Shown here: piece after piece, positions 14,711 to 23,141 of the stretch | How the letters are laid out: the number at the start of each line of letters is the position of its first letter | How positions within the stretch are numbered: the first letter of the stretch is position 1 | Origin: Deltaproteobacteria bacterium | GTDB taxonomy: Bacteria > Desulfobacterota > Desulfobacteria > Desulfobacterales > B30-G6 | Reading direction: 5' to 3' | Length of the DNA: 40,188 bases | Assembly (NCBI GenBank): GCA_022340465.1 | Contig: JAJDNW010000131.1 | Location: forward strand, 1 to 40,188 | Notes under the pieces: generated by a model | Told to the model about the DNA's origin: nothing | The model's database searches: none | Seen by the model: only the letters and a program-made list of their open reading frames with translations | Position numbers and translations under genes: made by a program

Positions 14711-14784
14711 CAGCAGCAAAACGATGGAGGTAATGTATCTTAAACCTAAATTGAGGTTAAAGCAAAGGGAAAGCGATAGCGGAC

Positions 14785-15162
14785 ATGTCTGAGAACATAC
14801 TTAGTAAATCGAATCAGGATAAAGTTACCTGTACGGAGGATTCCATAGATGCCGACGCCATTATTATCAATGAGGCGCAGCTGATCCTGGCTGAAAAACG
14901 CACCTCCCTGGCGGCCATGCGTACCGGAATAGCCGTTTTTGCCTTGCCCCTTACCGTTTTGGGCCTGCTTATCGCCACATCGAAGTATTATAACATTCTG
15001 CATGTGCTTCACTTGATCATCCCCCTGGGAATCATGTTGACCGCTTTGATCATCCTGGGGACCTATTTAGTCATCCGGTCTCTGCGAAACATTCATCATT
15101 ACGATCAGATGTTGACGCAATTGAAAGCCTGCCACAGCAAGCTTTCACGGTTTCTCGACTAA
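14785..15162 (+). CDS. DUF202 family membrane protein
   Basis: A 125-residue inner-membrane protein. A soluble N-terminus is followed by LILAEKRTSLAAMRTGIAVF, the 'L-A-x-ERT-x-L-A-x-x-R-T' signature of DUF202, and two membrane segments (about 46-66 and 73-95). The C-terminal 25 residues are charged and helical. DUF202 proteins are small and of unknown function, often near stress or respiratory genes. No strong ribosome site precedes the ATG (weak GGAAAG at about 17 bases). It lies 74 bases behind the RHH-like gene and 51 before the PAS kinase gene on the same strand, so co-transcription is likely. Confidence 0.8.
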   Translation: MSENILSKSNQDKVTCTEDSIDADAIIINEAQLILAEKRTSLAAMRTGIAVFALPLTVLGLLIATSKYYNILHVLHLIIPLGIMLTALIILGTYLVIRSLRNIHHYDQMLTQLKACHSKLSRFLD

Positions 15163-15213
15163 CGAAGGATCAGCTGAAAAGCACGTTGAAGCCAATCCCT
15201 GAGGACAGCCCAC

Positions 15214-16338
15214 ATGCAACAAAAGCCTACCCGCGAAGAATTCGAAGCCAAAATAAAGGCGTTAGAGGCTAAAGTAGCGGCGTACAAAAAACAAGACGAC
15301 ACCATGGTCCGACAGCTTTCAGAAGAATTTCAAAGGCTTGTAGACCGATCCCAGGACGCCATCTATCAGTTCGACATCGAATCGCAAACCTTTCCATTTT
15401 TCAACAAGCGTTTTCTATCGCTGTACTCAACGGAAGAAAACGGTGTCAAACGGTTATCTCCTAAAAGTGTCTTTCTGCATATTCACCCCGACGACCGTGA
15501 AAAGGTTAAAGCCGCCCAGGCATTATCTTTCCAGTCTCAAAACGAGAAGGGGGAAATGGAATATCGTTTTTTGCACCCCGATGGTTCCGTGCGTGTAATG
15601 CATGATCGCTGGACAGTCGTGCGTGATCACAAGGGGCGCGCTCTAGTCGTCGAGGGGTTCATCCGGGACAACACCCGGCGCGAACGGGCTGAAAATAAAT
15701 TTCTGCTGAGCTTACGCACCTCCCTGATTGGCTGTTATATCGTGCAGGACGCCAGATTCAAATATGTCAATCCGGAATTTACACGCATAACGGGATACAG
15801 TGAAGATGAACTGCTCGGGAGGTTTCCGATCGACCTCGTCCATCAAAAGGATAGACACCAGGCCCGGGAGAATTGCATCGAGATGCTAAAGGGAGAACGT
15901 CTTTTTCCATACGAATTTTGCATCGACGACAAATACGGCCACACCAAATGGATTTTGGAAACCGCATCTTCAATTCCGTACAAAGGCAGGCGCGCGGCGT
16001 TGAATTATTTTATGGATATCTCCCAGAGCAAACAGGTTGAAAAAGAACGGCTGGCAAAAGAAAAATTACTGTCGGTCCTGGAGGTGGCGGGCGCCATGGG
16101 GCATGAGCTAAACAATCCTCTGCAGGTATTGTTAACATGCACCGAAAAATTGACCCCAACGCCGGGTGACGATCAGCGGACCCGCAAACTGATCGGCCTG
16201 CTAAAAAGCAACGTAGAGAAAATGAAAAAAACGATCGAAAACTGTAACAACATTACCCAGTATGCCACTAAAGATTATGTGGACGGGGAAAAAATTTTCG
16301 ATATCGATACGGCATCTTCGAGAATGCCTGACAAGTGA
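15214..16338 (+). CDS. PAS-PAS histidine-kinase-like protein without an ATPase domain
   Basis: A 374-residue soluble protein. An N-terminal coiled coil (1-35) is followed by two PAS domains (about 38-155, with a PAC-like EYRFLHPDGSVRVMHDRWTV, and 160-272, with YVNPEFTRITGYSEDELLG). A HisKA/DHp-like helix pair follows with the H-box VAGAMGHELNNPLQ, His297. The protein then ends (KDYVDGEKIFDIDTASS); no N, G1, F or G2 boxes of a HATPase domain are present. The stop is followed by a normal gene spacing, so it does not look like a recent truncation. It could be phosphorylated by another kinase or act as a phosphatase or histidine phosphotransferase. GAGGA lies 12 bases before the ATG. Confidence 0.85.
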   Translation: MQQKPTREEFEAKIKALEAKVAAYKKQDDTMVRQLSEEFQRLVDRSQDAIYQFDIESQTFPFFNKRFLSLYSTEENGVKRLSPKSVFLHIHPDDREKVKAAQALSFQSQNEKGEMEYRFLHPDGSVRVMHDRWTVVRDHKGRALVVEGFIRDNTRRERAENKFLLSLRTSLIGCYIVQDARFKYVNPEFTRITGYSEDELLGRFPIDLVHQKDRHQARENCIEMLKGERLFPYEFCIDDKYGHTKWILETASSIPYKGRRAALNYFMDISQSKQVEKERLAKEKLLSVLEVAGAMGHELNNPLQVLLTCTEKLTPTPGDDQRTRKLIGLLKSNVEKMKKTIENCNNITQYATKDYVDGEKIFDIDTASSRMPDK

Positions 16339-16377
16339 ACCACGCGAAAAAGCGAGAACTGCTATCGGGTTCAAGCT

Positions 16378-17874
16378 ATGAAAACATTTGCTTACCGCTT
16401 TGCGCTTCTGATGCTTGCCGCCACCCTGTCGGCGGCTCTGTTCCCACTGCCCCTTTGCGCAAAATCCGTCCGCAAGCCCTTGTGGGCCGGCCGCTTCTAC
16501 GAATCCGATCCTTCCGGTCTTGTGCACCACATCGATGCCCTGACAAAAAAGGCCGCGCAAACCCGCATCACTCCCCCCGAAGGCAAATTTCTCAGGGCAA
16601 TTGTGATGCCGCATGCCGGCTACACATACTCGGGTTGGACCGCAGCCCACGCCGCTCAGGCGATAGCGAAAAGCCGGTATGCCAAGGTCGTCCTCATCGG
16701 GCCGGATCACCGCATCGGCCTGAGGACCGCCGCCATAAGTGACGCCGCCGCCTATGAAACCCCTCTGGGCAGAATCGATCTTCACCACGACATCACCCGG
16801 CTGAGGCGACAAAAGGATCTGTTCGAAACCCTGCCGTTGAACCGGGACAGAGAGCATTGCCTGGAAGTCATCCTGCCCTTTCTACAGCGATACCTCGGCA
16901 CGTTTCAGCTCGTGCCCGTCGTGGTTGGATCCGGCGATGTCGAAAAGCTGTCCCATGCCCTGGATGCGATCGTGGACGACGACACCTTGCTGGTGGTCAG
17001 CTCCGATCTCTCGCACTACCTTCCCTATGCCGAAGCTGTTGAAAGGGATCACGAAACCATTGAAGAGATCATCAACCTAACACCGGACAAACTGATGCGG
17101 GATGACAACCGGGCCTGCGGCAAAACGCCGCTTTTGATTGCCATCCAGATGGCCCGGCGTCATCGATGGCAGCCCGTGCTGCTCCATTATTCAAACAGCG
17201 GAGACACCGCCGGTGACCGGTCGCAGGTAGTCGGGTATGCGGCCATCGGCTTTTTCGGCGACCGGCCCGCAAATGCCGGAGAAAATCAGGGCAAACCGTT
17301 CGGCGACACACAGGGGCAAATTCTGATCAGGCTGGCCCGCAGAACCATTATGGAAAAACTGGGCATGGACACATCGGGACCTGCCTTTACAGATCTCGAT
17401 GCAGACCTCCGGGATGACCGCTTCAAACGGCAGCGCGGCACTTTTGTCACCCTGACGATTGACGGCCGCCTGAGGGGCTGCATCGGTAATCTGACAGCCA
17501 CGGGGGATGTTCTGAACGGTGTGCGGCGAAATGCCCTCAACGCGGCTTTTCGCGACCCCCGCTTCCCCCCCTTGACAATAGCGGAAATGAACACGACCAG
17601 GATCGAAGTCAGCATACTGACAGACCCCCAACCGCTCGACTTCAAGAACGGTCAGGATCTTGTCGAAAAGCTTCGTTGCCATGTGGACGGTGTCATTGTT
17701 CGAAAGGGTCTCGCCAGGGCAACCTTTCTACCCCAGGTATGGGAGCAGTTGCCCGCACCTGAGGATTTCCTTTCCCACCTGTGCCGGAAGGCCGGTCTGC
17801 CGCCCGATGCCTGGAAAAAGAAGGGGGTAGATATTCTAACCTATCAGGTTCAGTATTTTGAGGAAAATCGATGA
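16378..17874 (+). CDS. Secreted MEMO-AMMECR1 fusion (AmmeMemoRadiSam proteins B and A)
   Basis: A 498-residue fusion. Residues 1-28 form a signal peptide (MKTFAYRFALLMLAATLSAA ... LCAKS). About 32-300 is the MEMO domain, related to class III extradiol dioxygenases, with putative metal ligands in MPHAGYTYSG, GPDHRIGL and SSDLSHY. About 312-495 is an AMMECR1 domain with its diagnostic LRGCIGNL. The two are separate genes in many bacteria and fused in others. Together with a radical SAM enzyme they define the AmmeMemoRadiSam system, whose substrate is unknown. The downstream genes are a SpeE-like membrane protein and the radical SAM enzyme. The signal peptide places the fusion in the envelope. 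Confidence 0.9.
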   Translation: MKTFAYRFALLMLAATLSAALFPLPLCAKSVRKPLWAGRFYESDPSGLVHHIDALTKKAAQTRITPPEGKFLRAIVMPHAGYTYSGWTAAHAAQAIAKSRYAKVVLIGPDHRIGLRTAAISDAAAYETPLGRIDLHHDITRLRRQKDLFETLPLNRDREHCLEVILPFLQRYLGTFQLVPVVVGSGDVEKLSHALDAIVDDDTLLVVSSDLSHYLPYAEAVERDHETIEEIINLTPDKLMRDDNRACGKTPLLIAIQMARRHRWQPVLLHYSNSGDTAGDRSQVVGYAAIGFFGDRPANAGENQGKPFGDTQGQILIRLARRTIMEKLGMDTSGPAFTDLDADLRDDRFKRQRGTFVTLTIDGRLRGCIGNLTATGDVLNGVRRNALNAAFRDPRFPPLTIAEMNTTRIEVSILTDPQPLDFKNGQDLVEKLRCHVDGVIVRKGLARATFLPQVWEQLPAPEDFLSHLCRKAGLPPDAWKKKGVDILTYQVQYFEENR

Positions 17875-17964
17875 AAATTACCGACCCCTGACATTGGAAT
17901 TGTTCAGGATTTAGATATTCGATATTGGAATTTCCGGTTTACCGGGTTGGAGAGGAGGTTGTCG

Positions 17965-20076
17965 ATGCGTCATCGGAGGGAACGCGCCGTCATCCGGGTG
18001 GTCGTCGCAACGGGCATCTCCTCCGTGGTTACCCAGCTGATTACCATCCGTGAGTTTATAACTCAATTCTCGGGTAATGAAATCGTCATCGCACTGATTC
18101 TCTTCAACTGGTTGATTCTGGGCGGTGCCGGCACCCTTGCAGCGAGAGCCTTTGCCCGTCGATCGAGGCCCACACCCGGAAAACTGGCCGGTTTTTCGCT
18201 TTTGCTATGCATCCTGGCCCTGCTGCAGATTATGGCTATCCGCCAATTGCGCAACCTCATTTTCACCCAGGGCAGTTCGGTGGGGTTTTATCCCGTTCTG
18301 CTGTTCTGCTTACTGACATTGGCGCCCTACTGTCTGCTGCTCGGTTTCGTTCTGCCGTACAGTCTTTTTGTGCTGCGATCCGAACGGAACGATTATCCTG
18401 CGTCACGCATCTATATCGGCGACAACATCGGTGACATCGCCGGAGGCGCCCTGTTTTCGTTTGTGCTGATTTTTCTGGTAAGTCCCATGACGGCCCTGCT
18501 CATCGGTCACGTGCCCCTTATTCTGGCAAGTTATATGCTTTTCCCTTCCCCCGGCCGGAACAGACCGGTGGTATGGTCGGCCCTCATCCTGGCCCTCGCC
18601 ACCCTGGGCAGCGGAATCGCTCTTGAAAACGTTTCGCTGACGCCGGCAAAGGGGAGGCTGGCCCTGTACCGGGAAACCCGCTACGGCCGTATCACGGTCC
18701 ACCGTGACAGGGAGCAATTCACCCTGTTTGAAAACGGCATCCCCATGTTCAGCAGCCACGACCGGAGCACGGCCGAAGAAACCGTTCACTACCCGCTTTC
18801 CCAGTTGGATACCGTGCGGAAGGTACTGCTGATATCGGCCCGGGGCGGCGTTATGGATGAGATTAAAAAATATCCGATCCAGTCGGTGGATTACGTGGAG
18901 CTCGATCCCGAAGTCGCCGCGGTTCAATTCCGCTTTGGCATCATCCACAAAGTGAATGGGTTGCACGTCATCCATCAGGATGGCCGGGTCTTCCTGTCCC
19001 AAACCCCCAAGAAATACGACGCCATCATTGTCAACCTGCCCGAACCCGACACGTTTCAACTGAATCGTTTTTACACGAACACCTTTTTCAAAATGGCCCG
19101 GCGCCACCTCGCCCCACAGGGCGTTCTCAGCTTTTCCATGCAGGGCTTCGACAACTATCTTGCGGAATCCCAGCGCCGGAAACTGTCCGCCCTCTACCAT
19201 ACCGCCCATGTCCATTTTGAACATGTCACCCTTTTCCCCGGGCAGAAGGTCTATTTCGTATGCAGCCGTCAACCGCCCCATATGGATATTCCGGCAGTGT
19301 TAGAGCGAAAGGGCATCCCGACCACGTACATCAGCGGATATTTTTACGGCAATGTGACACCTGAAAGGATCGACGCCCTGAACCAGAGCATGGACCCCTC
19401 TGTCCCCCGCAACATCGATCAGAAGCCCTATCTCATGCGGCTGATGTTTTCCCAGTGGTTTGCAAAATTCCAGACCTCGCCAACCGTTTTTTTTCTCGTA
19501 ATAGGCGTGCTTGCCGCCGCCTATGTGGCCCGGAGTACCCGGGAAGAATTCATTCTATTCTCGACCGGGGGCATGGTCATGGGCAGCGAAATATTGGTTA
19601 TCTTTGCATTCCAGATCTATTTTGGCTATATTTACTCTCAGATCGGTATCATCGTCACCGTTTTTCTGACAGGGCTCTTGCCCGGTGCCTGGTTCGGCAA
19701 CCGGCTCTGTGAGCGGGGCAAACCGGCTTTGATCGTGAGCGATCTGTTTCTGATCGTTTTATTGGCGCTTTTCATCCTGGTGATCTACACGTTTGCCGAC
19801 CGCCTGCCCGAAGCTTTCTACCTGGCCTTCGGTTTCGCCGTATCGCTGGCTTGCGGGTTTCAGTTCCCGGTAGCGCTGCATCTTAAGGGCGGCGGGAACA
19901 CCGCCATCGCCCGAGCCTTTTCCGCCGATCTGATCGGCGCCGCCTGCGGTACGCTGATGACGAGCGTTATCCTGATACCTTATTCGGGTATTTTCTGGAC
20001 GGCCGGGGGATTGATTGCGATAAAGGTGATCAGTCTGGCTTTAATACCCTGGATAAAGGTAAAGGGGGCTGCGTAA
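17965..20076 (+). CDS. Polytopic membrane protein with spermidine-synthase-like domain
   Basis: A 703-residue protein. About seven membrane segments (10-235) lead into a cytoplasmic methyltransferase-fold domain (about 240-490) and about six C-terminal segments (500-700). The domain aligns with spermidine synthases: AEETVHYPLSQLDTVRKVLL, VDYVELDPEVAAVQF, DGRVFLSQTPKKYDAIIVNL. The glycine-rich loop is ISARGGVMDE rather than GGGDGG, and the catalytic-region Asp is replaced (VNLPEPDT for VDxxDP), so aminopropyl transfer is doubtful. ATG 17965 has AGGAGG at 6 bases and is preferred over TTG 17947. The radical SAM gene begins 4 bases after its stop, so they act together. Confidence 0.85.
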   Translation: MRHRRERAVIRVVVATGISSVVTQLITIREFITQFSGNEIVIALILFNWLILGGAGTLAARAFARRSRPTPGKLAGFSLLLCILALLQIMAIRQLRNLIFTQGSSVGFYPVLLFCLLTLAPYCLLLGFVLPYSLFVLRSERNDYPASRIYIGDNIGDIAGGALFSFVLIFLVSPMTALLIGHVPLILASYMLFPSPGRNRPVVWSALILALATLGSGIALENVSLTPAKGRLALYRETRYGRITVHRDREQFTLFENGIPMFSSHDRSTAEETVHYPLSQLDTVRKVLLISARGGVMDEIKKYPIQSVDYVELDPEVAAVQFRFGIIHKVNGLHVIHQDGRVFLSQTPKKYDAIIVNLPEPDTFQLNRFYTNTFFKMARRHLAPQGVLSFSMQGFDNYLAESQRRKLSALYHTAHVHFEHVTLFPGQKVYFVCSRQPPHMDIPAVLERKGIPTTYISGYFYGNVTPERIDALNQSMDPSVPRNIDQKPYLMRLMFSQWFAKFQTSPTVFFLVIGVLAAAYVARSTREEFILFSTGGMVMGSEILVIFAFQIYFGYIYSQIGIIVTVFLTGLLPGAWFGNRLCERGKPALIVSDLFLIVLLALFILVIYTFADRLPEAFYLAFGFAVSLACGFQFPVALHLKGGGNTAIARAFSADLIGAACGTLMTSVILIPYSGIFWTAGGLIAIKVISLALIPWIKVKGAA

Positions 20077-20080
20077 CACA

Positions 20081-21274
20081 GTGAAAAAAATTTCCAGAAG
20101 GCAATTCTTCAACCGCTGTTCGACCTGTCTTGCAACGGTCGTTGCATCCCCGTGGCTGAACCCGTTCGGCCTCGACGCCTGCCGGGCGGCAACCCGCGAC
20201 GACATCCGCGGCAAGGTGTTCAGGGGGGATGCGCCGGAAAAGCTCTGGAAATGGTCCCGTGAAGCTTTTTTGTATAAAAAAACCGGCAACGGCAAGGTCA
20301 TCTGCGGCATCTGCCCCAACCGGTGCATGCTGTCACCGGGCGACCGCAGCGTCTGCCGCTCCAAGGTCAACATAAACGGCAAGCTCTACAGCCTGACATA
20401 CGGCAATCCCTGCGCCGTCAACACCGACCCCATTGAAAAAAAGCCGCTTTTGCATTTCAAACCGCGAACGAAAGCTTTTTCACTGGCGACAACCGGATGC
20501 AATTTTCGCTGTCTGAACTGCCAGAACTGGGAAATTTCCCAGGCCAAACCCCATGAAGTCAGCCCGGCCTACGAACTCTTCCCGTCCGATGTCATCGGTG
20601 CCGCGCAGAGCGCACAGGCGCAATCGATCGCCTACACTTATTCCGAGCCGACAACTTTTTTTGAATACATGATCGACACCGCCCGCCTTGCCAGAAAAGA
20701 GGGCCTCTGCAATCTTTGGGTGTCCAATGCCTACATCAATGAAAAGCCCCTGCTTGCACTCTGCGATGTTCTGGATGCGGCCACGCTGAATATCAAAGCC
20801 TTCGACGACGGCATCTACCGCAAACTGAACGGCGGGCGCCTGGCGCCTGTTTTGAAAACCTTTCAAGTCCTGCACGCCAAAAACATCCATTTCGAAATGA
20901 TCAATCTCATTGTGCCGGGCTACACGGATGACGAAAACATGGTGGCGGCGATGTGCGACTGGATTCTCGATCACATCGGACCCGACCACCCCCTGCACTT
21001 TCTGCGCTTCTTCCCGCGCTACAAGCTGGACCGGCTGCCGCCCACGGCGGTGTCCACCCTGACGCGTTTTCGGAAACTGGCCATGGAAAAGGGAATTCAT
21101 TATGTCTATGTCGGCAACGTGCCCGGTCACGAGGGCAACAACACCTATTGTCACCATTGTGGAAAACTGCTGATCGAACGGCGGGGCTACGTGATTCCCA
21201 CCTACAACCTTTCGGAAAACCGCTGCCGGTTCTGCAACACGATCATCCCCGGTGTGTGGACGGCAGCGTCATAG
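20081..21274 (+). CDS. AmmeMemoRadiSam system radical SAM enzyme with Tat-type signal
   Basis: A 397-residue member of the PflA-like radical SAM group. The Fe-S motif is CNFRCLNC (about 148-155) in LATTGCNFRCLNCQNWEISQ. An N-terminal cysteine cluster CGICPNRC precedes it and the C-terminus has zinc-ribbon-like CHHCGKLL and CRFCNT pairs, as in other AmmeMemoRadiSam enzymes. The first 35 residues (MKKISRRQFFNRCSTCLATV) form a twin-arginine signal with SRRQFF. The start is GTG 20081. It is the last gene of the MEMO/SpeE-like set. Its TAG stop is also the first three bases of a dispersed repeat (21272-21345). Confidence 0.9.
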   Translation: MKKISRRQFFNRCSTCLATVVASPWLNPFGLDACRAATRDDIRGKVFRGDAPEKLWKWSREAFLYKKTGNGKVICGICPNRCMLSPGDRSVCRSKVNINGKLYSLTYGNPCAVNTDPIEKKPLLHFKPRTKAFSLATTGCNFRCLNCQNWEISQAKPHEVSPAYELFPSDVIGAAQSAQAQSIAYTYSEPTTFFEYMIDTARLARKEGLCNLWVSNAYINEKPLLALCDVLDAATLNIKAFDDGIYRKLNGGRLAPVLKTFQVLHAKNIHFEMINLIVPGYTDDENMVAAMCDWILDHIGPDHPLHFLRFFPRYKLDRLPPTAVSTLTRFRKLAMEKGIHYVYVGNVPGHEGNNTYCHHCGKLLIERRGYVIPTYNLSENRCRFCNTIIPGVWTAAS

Positions 21275-21345
21275 AGTGGTTGCCCGAAAAACGTTCCGAA
21301 TGGCGTGCATGGCCGTCCCTGATATTTTCAAGGCGGCATATCGAT
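21272..21345 (+). repeat. Dispersed short repeat, copy 1
   Basis: Starts TAGAGTGGTTGCCCGAAAAA and ends with TTTTCAAGGCGGCATATCG. The central part (GGCGTGCATGGCCGTCCCTG) is shared with 25424-25485 almost base for base, and both ends are shared with the minus-strand copy at 26959-27050. The first TAG is the stop codon of the radical SAM gene. Confidence 0.8.
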
Positions 21346-21389
21346 CGGTATAGACCCTTTCGTGAACGGATTTTAATGGCGCAGCCGAA

Positions 21390-22127
21390 TCAGACGATCC
21401 AACGTCTGCGGATATTATAAAGACTTACTGCAAACAAACCGATACAGAACAAGCTGAGAAGCGCCAAGTCGATTGCATAAGGCAGGGTGTTCCCACCGTG
21501 CACGGCCCCGTGCAGTACATCGGCCCCATAGGTCAGGGGTAGCGCATAAGAGAGCGGTTTCAAAAAGACAGGCAGCTTTTCGATAGGAAAGAAAAGGCCG
21601 CACAGGAAGATCATGGGAAATCGGAAAAAGTTGGAGAAGGTTTGGGCCTCGAACACTTCGCTCACCGCCACGGCGATAAAGAGGCCCAGAAAGCTCGATG
21701 CGACCGCAATCAGAAAGACAGCCGGTACAAAAACCGCCCAAGCCACATGAGAGAGGTCTATGATAAAAGCCGCCATGATGACCGGTACAAAGGCGTTGGC
21801 AGTACCGAACAAGATGGCCCCACCGGTTTTGGCCAGCATCAAAAGTTCCAAAGAAATAGGTGCCAGCAGGAGTCGTTCAAAGGAATGGTTCTTCTTTTCA
21901 AAGGTGACCGTCACCGCAAGCATCGATGTGGTGCCGAATAAAATGGATACGGCAACGACGCCCGGAAGCAAGGTCGATATGTTTTCCAGGCCGCTGCCCG
22001 ACTTGATGAAAAACATACCGGTCCATGCCAGGGGGAAAATAATGCCCCAGCTGAGGTTGGGCGGTTTCAGATAGTAGGTTCGTATATCCTTAAGCACAAT
22101 ATTCCAAAAGGCGATCCAACGCTTCAT
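21390..22127 (-). CDS. ABC-2 type transporter permease
   Basis: A 245-residue integral membrane protein with six predicted segments and the ABC-2 permease layout: a cytoplasmic N-terminus with an amphipathic start (WNIVLKDIRTYYLKPPNLSW), and the family's loop FRFPMIFLCGLFFPIEKLPV before the last segments. It pairs with the ATP-binding gene upstream through an ATGA overlap (22124-22127). Such two-gene exporters move drugs, lipids or polysaccharide precursors; the substrate is not evident. The gene is convergent with the radical SAM gene, 115 bases away. Confidence 0.9.
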   Translation of the reverse strand: MKRWIAFWNIVLKDIRTYYLKPPNLSWGIIFPLAWTGMFFIKSGSGLENISTLLPGVVAVSILFGTTSMLAVTVTFEKKNHSFERLLLAPISLELLMLAKTGGAILFGTANAFVPVIMAAFIIDLSHVAWAVFVPAVFLIAVASSFLGLFIAVAVSEVFEAQTFSNFFRFPMIFLCGLFFPIEKLPVFLKPLSYALPLTYGADVLHGAVHGGNTLPYAIDLALLSLFCIGLFAVSLYNIRRRWIV

Positions 22128-23098
22128 CTGCCGCTTCCCATTTTTTCTTTCTCTCTACGCATGCAGTCTGCTTCGATGCCGGTTACCCTGACAAAGACAT
22201 CCTCGAGGGACGGCCGCAGCCGCCGCGCCTCCGTCACCTCCCCTCCCTGGTCCTCTATGTAGCGAATCAACGGCCCGACGGGGACAGGTTGATCGGCTTC
22301 CACACGAATCAGCCCCTGTCCAGATGCGGAAAAGCGTATGCCGTCATATGCTTCGGAAAGTTTGCCTTCTATTTCCGCGGGCATCTCCAAACAGGTTATC
22401 TGCACCACATGTTTTCCCTGAACCGGCTGAATCAGATGCTCCACCGAATCGACCCGGACAATGCGGCCGGACACAATGAAGGCGATGCGGTCACAAAGCC
22501 GCTCGGCTTCTTCGATGTAGTGGGTCGTGAGAAAAATCGTCGTCCCGTTTGCGTTAAGACGGGAGATGAGCTGCCGCAACTGCCTGGCGCTGGCCACGTC
22601 GATGCCGGTGGTGGGTTCGTCCAAAAACAGGATTTCAGGCTGCTGGATGATGCCGGCGGCAATGGTCAGCTTGCGCTTCATACCTTTGGAATAGCCGCCG
22701 AACTTGCGGCCGGCAGCCTTGCTCAGACCGAAATCATCCAAAAGCTTTGTTGCGAAGGCTTGCCTTTCGGCTTTCCTCAATCCGTAAAGCGCCGCACAGA
22801 AACATAGGTTTTCGAATCCGGTCAGCTCCGGATATAGATTGCTCTCGTCAGGCACCACGCCGACAAGATGTTGCGCCGCCCTCGGCCTCCCGGTGCAGTC
22901 GATGCCGCCGATACGCACACGCCCTTCGTCCGGGCGTGCGAGACCTGTTAACATGTTGATCGTGGTGGTCTTGCCCGCGCCGTTGGGACCTAGAAAACCA
23001 AAGATTTCGCCCTGTCTGACACGGAACGAAATCCCTGAAACCGCCTCCACTTTTTCAAAGCGTTTGGCAATATTTTCAACGACGATGGCGTCAAACAT
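22124..23098 (-). CDS. ABC transporter ATP-binding protein (ABC-2 exporter, DrrA/CcmA-like)
   Basis: A 324-residue ATPase. Walker A GPNGAGKTT (about 43-51), Q-loop, signature YSKGMKRKL, Walker B ILFLDEPTTGID and switch histidine LTTHYIEEAE are all present. A 100-residue C-terminal extension ends LRPSLEDVFVRVTG, typical of DrrA-like exporters. The frame is open to 23167, but ATG 23098 (MFDAIVVENIAKRF) matches the usual start of the family; neither has a strong ribosome site. Its stop overlaps the permease start. It sits 44 bases behind the PiT gene on the same strand, so it may be co-transcribed with the phosphate module. Confidence 0.9.
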   Translation of the reverse strand: MFDAIVVENIAKRFEKVEAVSGISFRVRQGEIFGFLGPNGAGKTTTINMLTGLARPDEGRVRIGGIDCTGRPRAAQHLVGVVPDESNLYPELTGFENLCFCAALYGLRKAERQAFATKLLDDFGLSKAAGRKFGGYSKGMKRKLTIAAGIIQQPEILFLDEPTTGIDVASARQLRQLISRLNANGTTIFLTTHYIEEAERLCDRIAFIVSGRIVRVDSVEHLIQPVQGKHVVQITCLEMPAEIEGKLSEAYDGIRFSASGQGLIRVEADQPVPVGPLIRYIEDQGGEVTEARRLRPSLEDVFVRVTGIEADCMRREKEKMGSGR

Positions 23099-23141
23099 TT
23101 TTGTGTCGGTTTTATATGGCTTCGAATATGATCGGAATTTG

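Noticed and set aside
18403-19281. 292-codon minus-strand open frame
   Set aside because: It lies entirely inside the SpeE-like gene, has no family motif or ribosome site, and reflects the high GC content of the third codon positions.
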